Source: Hyperoplus lanceolatus
Taxonomy: Eukaryota > Chordata > Actinopteri > Uranoscopiformes > Ammodytidae
NCBI GenBank assembly: GCA_026929865.2
Contig: CM049414.1
Span: 22,067,501 to 22,131,500 of the forward strand
DNA: 64,000 nt
Direction of reading: 5' to 3'
How positions within the stretch are numbered: position 1 is the first letter of the stretch; every line of letters starts with the position of its first letter. Both the position numbers and the translations under genes were made by a program. Positions 55,795 to 64,000 of this stretch are shown piece after piece. The notes below the pieces were generated by a model that searched no databases, was not told the origin of the DNA, and was given only the letters and a program-made list of their open reading frames with translations.

Positions 55795-57170
55795 GGGGTT
55801 ACTATCTCCCGCAGCGAAAGCCTGGCGCTCATGAAAGTTATTACACTTATTAACATCAGTCATCTAAGTATACACACCAAAGGATTTAATTCTCGGATGA
55901 AGAGAAATTGATTTTGAGAGGGGGTGCTTTTCAAATCGCAAACATTTTTAAAATTCCTTCACTCCTAAAGCGATTGGGGTACTGAACACCATGTCCCGCT
56001 GATGTGTATACTGCCACTGCTGCCCTGCTTCTTGCCCTGAAGATGTCTGTGTGTAAATGTTGTTGTTGTTGCTTTTGTTGTTGTTGTTGTTGTTGTTGTG
56101 TTGTCCTGCTTGTTGTTGTTTTTTATATGAGACCAAAGACAAATCTCCACACCGTGGACAATAAAGAATTAACTAACTAACTAACTAAAGCAAGCCGCCA
56201 GTCATGGGCTGTCATATTCTCTAGGATTAGGGTTGGGCTAGGGTTACTATCTCCCGCAACGACAGCCTGGCGCTAATGAAGCTTAGTACACTTATTTGCA
56301 TCAGTCATACAAATATACACACCAAAGAATTTGATTCTCGGAAGAAGAGAAATCGATTTTGAGAGGGGGTGCCAGTCTTGGGCTCTCATTTTCTCTAGGA
56401 TTAGGGTTGAGCTAGGGTTGCTATCTCACACAATGAAAGTCTGACGCTCATGAAACTTACTCCACTCATTAACATCAGTCATGCAAATATACCCACCAAA
56501 GGATTTGATTCTCGGATGAGAAATCGATTTTCAGAGGGGGTGCTTTTCAAAGCAAGCCAGTCTTGGGCTGTTATTTTCTGTTGGATTAGGGTTGGGCTAG
56601 GGTTGCTATCTCCTGCAACGACAGCTTGGCGCTCATGAAATTTATTAAACTTATTTGCATCAGTCATGCAAATATACACACCAAAGGATTTGATTCTCGG
56701 ATGAAGAGAAACCAATTTTGAGAGTGGGGGCTTTTCAAAGCAATCCAGTCTTGGGCTGTTATTTTCTCTGGGATTAAGATTGGGCTAGGGTTGCTATCTC
56801 CCACAACGAAAGTTTGACGCTCATGAAATTGACGAAACTCATTAACATCAGTCATGCAAATATACACACCAAAGGATTTGATTCTCGGATGAAGATAAAT
56901 CGATTTTGAGAGGGGGTGCTTTTCAAAGCAAGCCAGTCTTGGGCTCTCATTTTCTCTTGGATTAGGGTTGGGCTAGGGTTGCTATCTCCTGCAACGAAAG
57001 CCTGGCGCTCATGAAACTTAGTACACTCATAAACATCAGTCATGCAAATATACACACACCAAAGGATTTGATTCTCAGATGAAGAGAAATCGATTTTGAC
57101 TGGGGGTGCCAGTCTTGGGCTGTCATTTTCTCTAGGAAGAAACTTACTCCACTCATTAACATCAGGCATG
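55795..57170 (+). repeat. Tandem array, ~176-188-bp units (copy B)
   Basis: Units start near 56,225, 56,402, 56,587, 56,772 and 56,958. The octamer ATGCAAAT (Oct-factor consensus) occurs in most units here. A first unit at 55,795 is separated by the (TTG)n insert at about 55,950-56,190, as in copy A. Confidence 0.92.
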
Positions 57171-57186
57171 CACATATACATATAAA

Positions 57187-57452
57187 GTTAAAGCTGGGGT
57201 GGAGGATTTGGGGAGAAAATGGCTGTTGGGATAGAGATTTGAATCCAAATACCTCAACCGCTCCACTTGTTCTGTTTGGTCCCTCCCCTATGGTCCCTCC
57301 CTGACACGCTCTACACCAACAAAGTCGTGCCAAAGTGAATGGACAGTCCCAACAGCCAATAAGAACAGAGAAGCGGAGCCTCTCTCTGATTGGTCAAAGT
57401 GTACAGCTCATGTTAACTTTGACCATTCAGAAATCACATACCCCAGCTTTAC
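57187..57452. mobile_element. MITE with AAAGCTGGGGT termini (copy B)
   Basis: Equivalent of 6,187-6,453. Confidence 0.7.
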
Positions 57453-57555
57453 CTTGCTCTACATTACAACACAAGGCTGGTTATGAGAACTTTAAAAACT
57501 GGTATTGCTTTTCATTTAATGCATTTTACTTTGATTAAGATGAAACAGTGTTTCT

Positions 57556-57560
<5 letters not shown>

Positions 57561-57629
<69 letters not shown>

Positions 57630-57645
57630 GGTGGGTGTGTGTGTA
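57561..57645. repeat. (GT)n with (GGGT)n tail (copy B)
   Basis: Equivalent of 6,560-6,648. Confidence 0.96.
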
Positions 57646-58249
57646 AAGTGTAATACCTCACTCATCCCACTGTCTCCCCTCCCATTCACAGAGAGGCCAA
57701 AGCACTCCGGCTACGGCTGTATGAATAGCATCAGCTTATGAAAGCTCATTGAACGACACGCATCTTCTTGGTGGAGAGAAATGCGGCTTTACATTGGAGG
57801 AGGTGGAAACTATAGAGGGAAAAAAAGTGAAAAGAATGTTTGAACTTGAAAGTTTTTGTGCACGAGTTTGAATATGAAAGAGTCAAAACACATGTTAAAT
57901 GGTGTTAAAAGGGTGTATGCTTCGTATAAACATTGACGCGACAATTCAAATCCTTTTCTGACTGGTGAAACGCTTTAAATTGAAAGGCAGCAAAAACTAC
58001 ACAATAGTGCAGATGGAGAAAAAAAGATGAAGGGTATAAGCACAGAATTAGTTTCAAACTTTTTAAACAGGAGGTTAAACCGAGGGCATTTATGCCAACT
58101 TAAAAACTAAACTATCTTGTTTAAAAGAAGACATTTCTCCCCGGGGAGAAAATCAGTTTTACACTCTGTTTTTTCTTACACACACACACACAAAATACAG
58201 ACATGCAATCAGGACCTTTTACACATGCACATGCATTGGAGGAGAAATG
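57646..58249. other. No gene recognised (copy B)
   Basis: Equivalent of 6,649-7,244. Confidence 0.6.
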
Positions 58250-58411
58250 TCAGAGTGATAGGCAGCCAGCCAGACGGCACTCCGAGTAGTTGAGGGATTT
58301 GTTGCCTTGCTCACCATTCCAGAATCCAATATTGGTCAAAGCTGGACTTGAACCAGGGACCCTTTGGTCTCCAGCCCAAGTCCCCACAGACTGAGCTACT
58401 GCCACCCCAAA
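58250..58411 (-). mobile_element. tRNA-derived SINE (copy B)
   Basis: Identical to 7,245-7,407 as far as I can read, in contrast with the indel-rich flanks. Confidence 0.75.
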
Positions 58412-59479
58412 CAATACAGTATTTTCTATCAAACAAAGATGTTTTAATAATTATATGAATAAGATGTAGTCCAGGTAGTTTAAATGTTGAACAATGGATA
58501 TGTCCTTTTTCAAGCCCGATCATAAAAATACATTTATTGGCTTCGATTTAATTTTTAGGCCTTGATTTTAATTCATTAATGTTTTGTTCACAATTGACTA
58601 CCTTATTATAAGGTGTTACAGAAAACGCAAAATATAAAGCATGCTTTGCTCATCTTCACACAAATACACAGATCAGATCAATATGTAGCAAATGTTTTGC
58701 AATTATTTGTGAGTTTTTCAGTCAGGACAATAATTAAGAAATGAAAACGCAAGAAAAGCCAAGCACGTCGCATGTTTTGTGTGAATAGCTTGCAATCTTG
58801 AAACTTTTTCTAACCAATATCTTCACCAGTAGAACAAAGAAATGAGACATATAGAGAAGACTTTCCAGTTTGATTTAGACAACCAATGAAAAGATGCAAT
58901 TAAGCCCATGAAGAATAGCTGGAGCTTTAACCTTGGACTTTTTAAAGAATGCGATACATAGGGTGTAAATAGAACATTGTGATCAAAGAATAGTTCCTTT
59001 TCTATAACTTTAACTTCTAGACGTCTCATACAGGCTTGTTTACCTTGAGTTGGTGTTTACGTCCACTTAGGCTTTGTGCCAAGTGAGAAAAACATCAAAT
59101 AACATTTCTTCACAGGAGAAACAGCATTAAATGAAAGGCAAAACCTCTACATTATTGTATTCCTTTTGAGTGTGTGTGTGTGCGTGTGTGTGTGCGTGCG
59201 CATGCGGCGCGGTTGTTTAACCGCTTACCAGACCACTTAGAAACGCAAAAGAAAACACTTCTCTTCAATTCAGTATTGTAAATCTACTTGACTGTTAATA
59301 CATGTGGCTTCATCAATAGCGGCTAGGCTTTATGTCCTCAAGAAAGTCATTATTTTTAATGTATGTTGGTCTTGCCAAGGTGAACCAAGTCATGGAAGAG
59401 TCTTATTATTAACGTCTATTTCATGTGCTTTCTGTGAGGGCCCTGTGGTAAGTAGTTTGATTCTTTTATATTGGAAGAA

Positions 59480-59516
<37 letters not shown>

Positions 59517-59636
59517 GCGTGTGCGTGTGTGTGTGTGTGTGTGTTAAAGTATGAATTTTTATGTATAGGCTATACATTGAAATTTTTGCCTTGGTATATT
59601 TCCTGGAGCTTACTTTCAAATGTAGCCACACATTTT
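58412..59636. other. No gene; end of copy B, then (GT)n at 59,483-59,544
   Basis: 58,412-59,190 equals 7,408-8,190. From about 59,195 the sequence is new and unrelated to the right flank of copy A. A GT microsatellite with GCGTGTGC interruptions lies at 59,483-59,544. GCCACACATTTT at 59,625-59,636 is the left target-site duplication of the RTE element. Confidence 0.6.
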
Positions 59637-62600
59637 CATCATCATCATCATCATCTTCAACCGCTTATCCGAAATCGGGTCGCGGGGGCAGCAGCTTGAG
59701 CAGGGAACCCCAAACTTCTCTTTCCCGGGCCACCTCAACCAGCTCTGACTGGGGGATCCCGAGGCGTTCCCAGGCCAGCGTGGAAATATAATCTCTCCAC
59801 CTAGTCCTGGGTCTTCCCCGAGGCCTCCTCCCAGCTGGACGCTCCTGGAACACCTCCCTAGGGAGGCACCCTGGGGGCATCCTTACCAGATGCCCGAACC
59901 ACCTCAACTGGCTCCTTTCAACGCAAAGGAGTAGCGGCTCTGCCCCGAGTTCCTCACGAATGACTGAGCTTCTCACCCTATCTCTAAGGGAGACGCCAAC
60001 CACCCTCCTGAGAAAGCCCATTTCGGCCGCTTGTACCCGCGATCTCGTTCTTTCGGTCATTACCTAGCCTTCATGACAATAGGTGAGGGTAGGAACAAAG
60101 ATCGCCCGGTAGATCGAAAGCTTTGCCTTACGACTCAGCTCTCTTTTCGTCACAACAGTGCGGTAAAGTGAGTGCAAAACCGCCCCTGCTGCTCCGATTC
60201 TACGGCCAATCTCACGCTCCATTGTTCCCTCACTCGCAAACAAGACCCCGAGGTATTTGAACTCCTTCACTTGGGGTAAGGACTCATTCCCTACCTGTAG
60301 TAGACAATCCATCGGTTTCCTGCTGAGCACCATGGCCTCCGATTTAGAGGTGCTGATCCTCATCCCAACCGCTTCACACTCGGCTGCAAACCGATCCAAT
60401 GAGAGCTGAAGGTCACAGACGCATCATCCGCAAACAGCAGAGATGAGATCTTCAGACCACCAAACTGCAACCCCTCCCCACCACGACTACGCCTTGATAT
60501 CCTGTCCATAAATATCACAAACAGGATTGGTGATAAAGCGCAGCCCTGGCGGAGGCCAACCCCCACCGGAAACGAGTCTGACTTACCACCGAGAACCCGT
60601 ACACAGCTCTCGCTTTGAGCGTACAGAGATTGGATGGCCCTGAGAAGAGACATCCTCACCCCATACTCCCGCAGCACCCCCCACAGTATCTCCCGGGGAA
60701 CCCGGTCATAAGCCTTCTCCAGATCTACAAAACACATGTAGACTGGATGAGCAAACTCCCAAGCTCCCTCTAGGATCCTTGCGAGAGTGAAGAGCTGGTC
60801 CGTTGTTCCATGGCCAGGACGGAATCCGCATTGTTCCTCTTCAATCTGAGGTTCGACTATCGGCCGAACCCTCCTTTCCAGCACCTTGGAGTAGACTTTA
60901 CCGGGAAGGCTGAGAAGTGTGATACCCCGGTAGTTGGAACACACTCTCTGGTCCCCCTTTTTAAAAATAGGAACCACCACCCCGGTCTGCCACTCCTTCG
61001 GCACTGTACCCGACTTCCACGCAATGTTGAAGAGGCGTGTCATCCAAGACAGCCCCTCCACACCCATTGCTTTCAGCATTTCTTGACGGATCTCATCAAC
61101 CCCCGGGGCTTTGCCACTGTGGAGTTGTTTGACTACCTCAGTGACTTCCACCACGGAAATTGACGATGATCCCCCATCAGCCTCCAGCTCTGCCTCCAAC
61201 ATAGAGGGCGTGTTAGTCGGATTCAGGAGTTCCTCAAAGTGCTCTTTCCACCGACCGACTACCTCCTCAGTTGAGGTCAACAGCGTCCCATCCTTACTGT
61301 ACACAGCTTGGATGGTTCCCCGCTTCCCCCTCCTGAGGTGCCGGACGGTCTTCCAGAAACACTTTGGTGCCGACCGAAAGTCCTTCTCCATGGTTTCTCC
61401 GAACTTCTCCCACACCCGCTGCTTTGCCTCTGACACGGCAGAAGCTGCAGCCCTTCGGGCCTGTCGGTACCTTGCAACTGCCTCAGGAGTCCCCCGAGAT
61501 AACATATCCCGGAAGCACTCCTTCTTCAGTCGGACGGCTTCCCTGAACACCGAGGTCCACCACGGCGTTCGAGGGTTACCGCCCCTTGAGGCACCTAAGA
61601 CCTTGAGACCACAGCTGCCTGCCGCGGCTTCAGCAATGGAAGTTTTGAACATAGACCACTCGGGTTCAATGCCCCCAACCTCCACAGGGATGCTAGAAAA
61701 GCTCTGCAGGAGGTGCGAATTAAAGATCTCTTGAACAGGGGCCTCCGCTAGACGTTCCCAGTTCACCCGCACTACCCGTTTGGGCTTACCAGGTCTGTCC
61801 AGAGTCTTCCCCCACCCTTTGACCCAACTCACAACCAGATGGTGATCAGTTGACAGCTCCGCCCCTCTCTTCACCCGAGTGTCCGAAACATGCGGCCTCA
61901 GATCAGATGATACGATCACGAAATCGATCATCGACCTTCGGCCTAGGGCGCTCTGGTAACATGTACACTTATGAGCATCCTTATGTTCGAACATGGTGTT
62001 TGTTATAGACAAACCATGACCAGCACAGAAGTCTAACAACAAACGACCACTCGGGTTCAGATCGGGAAGGCCGTTCCTCCCAATCACGCCTTTCCAGGTG
62101 TCTCCATCATTGCCCACGTGCGCGTTAAAGTCTCCCAGCAGAACTATGGAGTCCCCTACCGGAGCCCCATGCAGGACTCCGTTCAGGGTCTCCAAGAAGG
62201 CCGAATACTCCGAACTGCTGTTTGGTGCATACGCACAAACAGAGTCAGAGTCACAAACAGTCAGAGTCTTCCCCCCCACAACCCGGAGGCGTAGGGAGGC
62301 GACCCTCTTGTCCACCGGGGTAAACTCCAATGTAGTAGAGCCCAGCCGGGGGCTCGTGAGTATCCCCACACCGGCCCGGCGCCTCACACCATGGGCAACT
62401 CCAGAGAAGAATAGAGTCCAACCCCTGTCCAGAAGTACGGTTCCAGAGCCAAGAATGTGCGTGGAGGTAAGCCCCACCAGATCTAATTGGTAGCGCTCCA
62501 CCTCCCGTACCAGTTCCTGCTCCTTCCCCCACAGCGAGGTGACGTTCCACGTCCCCAAAGCCAGCCTCTGCCGCCCGGGTCTGGTCCGTCGTGGTCCCCG

Positions 62601-63003
62601 CCCTTCACTGCCACCCTGTAAGCAGCGTACCCGACCCCAGCGGTTCCTCCGATGAGTGGTGGGCCCATCCGTTGTAGAGGAGGAGTGTGTTGCCACGTAG
62701 CTTTTTCGGGCTATGCCTGGCCGGGCCCCGTGGCAGACCCGGCCACCAGACGCTCGCAGGCGGGCCCCCTGTCTGGGCCTGGCTCCAGCCGGGGGCCCCG
62801 GGCTTCCTCCGGGCAGGGTCACTCTTCCTCTTACTTGTTCTTCCATTAGGTCTTTTGAACCATTCTTAGTCAGGCCCCTCACCTAAGACCACTTTGCCTT
62901 GGGAGACCCTACCAGGAGCACTAGGCTCCGGACAACACAGCTCTCAGGTTCACAGGGGCACACAAACCTCTCCACCACGGCAAGGTGATGGTTCCCGGAG
63001 AGG
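59637..63003 (-). mobile_element. Full-length RTE/Rex3-like LINE with 12-bp TSD
   Basis: Flanked by GCCACACATTTT at 59,625-59,636 and again at 63,004-63,015. On the minus strand the 5' end reads CCGGGAACCATCACCTTGCC shortly inside the boundary and the 3' end is a short (GATGAT)n run, the microsatellite tail usual for RTE elements. Total 3.37 kb, within the normal range for the clade. Complete 5' end, 3' tail and exact TSD mean a single, fairly recent retrotransposition event. Confidence 0.93.
59665..62882 (-). pseudogene. RTE-clade ORF (AP-endonuclease plus RT), one frame shift and one nonsense codon
   Basis: 62,882-60,360 is open for 840 codons. Endonuclease: [147 protein letters not shown]. 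Right after FADD, near 60,415, bases are missing and the frame changes. The C-terminal part ([28 protein letters not shown]) follows, then a TAG at 60,064-60,066 where related elements have Trp before VMTER, and finally GRRPRGRPRTRWRDY to the stop at 59,665. Where most AP endonucleases have catalytic Glu (xETx), this copy reads LTSTH. Confidence 0.9.
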
Positions 63004-63545
63004 GCCACACATTTTTTTTTAATAATTATAGCTAACCAGTTACCTGATGGCAAGAAAAACCCAAGATTATAACAAAACACAAACATCAAGTAATATAGCA
63101 ACCAAACGGAACTGGCACTGGAACAATGGTTCATGGTTGAAATATGCGGTGAGTGGTTGAGGAGGGGCATGAGAACGGGTGAGGAGAATGAGGAAGTCTG
63201 GTGGGACAGTCTGAGTGCATCTGCTGGTCAGATCCAGGATGGCAGGTCTGGGGTGTTGGGAGCAGAGAGCTGTGGAGACGGACTGATATAGACAGTAGTG
63301 AAGAGGGCAAGACAAGAAAAAATTAACTGTACAAGATGTGGTCTCTGAAAATGCATGTGCACAAGAACAGTTCCAAATATACACATATACAAAGGTATGA
63401 ATACTGTGGAAGAATACACACACTAGCAGTCGCTTTAACACTGGTGCTTGTTCAGTGCGTTAAGTGTTTGCAAAGTCCGCTAAGACATTCACCACCAGGG
63501 AGAGAAATACCTGCAGCTATGGCCAGTGTGGGTTAACAATCACGC
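63004..63545. other. No gene recognised
   Basis: Right flank of the RTE element, beginning with its target-site duplication. No exon or repeat end visible. Confidence 0.6.
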
Positions 63546-63613
63546 ATGCACACACACACCCTAGACGCAAACACACACGCATGCACGCACGCACACACAC
63601 ACACGCACGCACG

Positions 63614-63689
<76 letters not shown>
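63546..63689. repeat. Compound (CA)n/(CACG)n microsatellite
   Basis: CACG/CATG-interrupted CA units followed by about 70 bp of pure CA. Confidence 0.97.
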
Positions 63690-64000
63690 AGTTTCATGTT
63701 CATTAGTTAATTATCTAATAGTGTTTCTTATTTGCTCTAATGTGATATCAACATGGATTTCAGCATAGCATTTTATTTATTTATTCATTTTAAGTACCAT
63801 CTTCTGAATGCCTCTCACTCACCATTCATTCATGCTTCCTAGACTATCCCTTTTATAAAACAACAGCGAAAAAAAGTGGTGCACTTGATCAAGATGTAAG
63901 ACGCATTTTGTGCAACAATCTTGAACCAATGCTCAGTTCTGGTGGGATTATTCTATTATGACAAACTGCTGTGAACTGTGTTTCAACGAGGGTCCACTCA
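63690..64000. other. No gene recognised
   Basis: AT-rich end of the window, with a short ATTT run at 63,771-63,790. Confidence 0.6.

Larger units (their letters stand above)
51028..59190. repeat. Copy B of the ~8.2-kb direct duplication
   Basis: Begins TTTTTTAAGTTGTATAGACC, the same bases as the start of the window, and runs collinear with 1-8,190. Copy B tends to keep frames that copy A has lost, most clearly in the LINE fragment. Both flanks of copy B differ from the right flank of copy A. Total length is within about 30 bp of copy A. Confidence 0.93.

Noticed and set aside
59304..59699. 131-codon plus-strand frame
   Set aside because: It crosses a GT microsatellite and the RTE boundary, so it cannot be a single gene.
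61111..61734. 207-codon plus-strand frame
   Set aside because: Antisense shadow of the RTE reverse-transcriptase frame.

Overview
The window looks like nuclear DNA of a teleost fish. The evidence is the density of (CA)n/(GT)n microsatellites, the fish-typical transposon mixture (long-TIR Tc1, RTE/Rex3-like and L2/CR1-like LINEs, hAT- and Harbinger-like cut-and-paste elements, tRNA-derived SINEs, TTAA-flanked MITEs), and vertebrate exon-intron structure with phase-1 immunoglobulin exons. No rRNA, CRISPR array, operon or other prokaryotic feature was seen. Most of the 64 kb is transposon-derived. The only host protein-coding material I can support is a small cluster of immunoglobulin-superfamily receptor exons on the minus strand between 11.1 and 19.6 kb.

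Layout. 1-8,190 is one copy (A) of an ~8.2-kb direct repeat whose second copy (B) lies at 51,028-59,190; it carries minisatellites, a deleted L2 fragment, a ~185-bp tandem array, MITEs and a SINE. 8,206-19,608 is the receptor cluster: gene P (eight exons, signal peptide to ITIM-like tail, with a one-base frame break in the second Ig exon), a relic first exon, an orphan pair of ITIM-bearing tail exons (R), and a truncated paralogue Q that has lost its Ig exons and its tail tyrosines. The regions downstream of P and Q are paralogous. 19.6-23.6 kb is a block of nested DNA transposons next to Q. 26.4-32.5 kb is a single CR1/L2-group LINE split by a SINE-like element and by a 2.3-kb nearly perfect palindrome. 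35,751-37,382 is an apparently intact Tc1 transposon. 39-41.5 kb and 50.1-51.0 kb hold unique sequence that reads like conserved non-coding DNA. 41.9-49.1 kb holds an IS630/Tc1 relic, a hAT-like element sitting inside a (GT)n tract, and a near-complete but frameshifted L2 LINE with an SGNH-esterase ORF1. 59,637-63,003 is a full-length RTE-clade LINE with a 12-bp target-site duplication.

How the parts relate. P, Q and R appear to come from local duplication of one receptor family, followed by tail divergence (tyrosine-bearing in P and R, tyrosine-free in Q) and transposon damage. A composite Ets/IRF-type site upstream of P fits expression in myeloid or B cells. Several frame breaks, in both LINEs and receptor exons, are single-base indels, three of them next to A runs, and copies A and B of the large repeat differ largely by short indels. 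Consensus error or false duplication in a long-read draft assembly is therefore a serious alternative to real biology.
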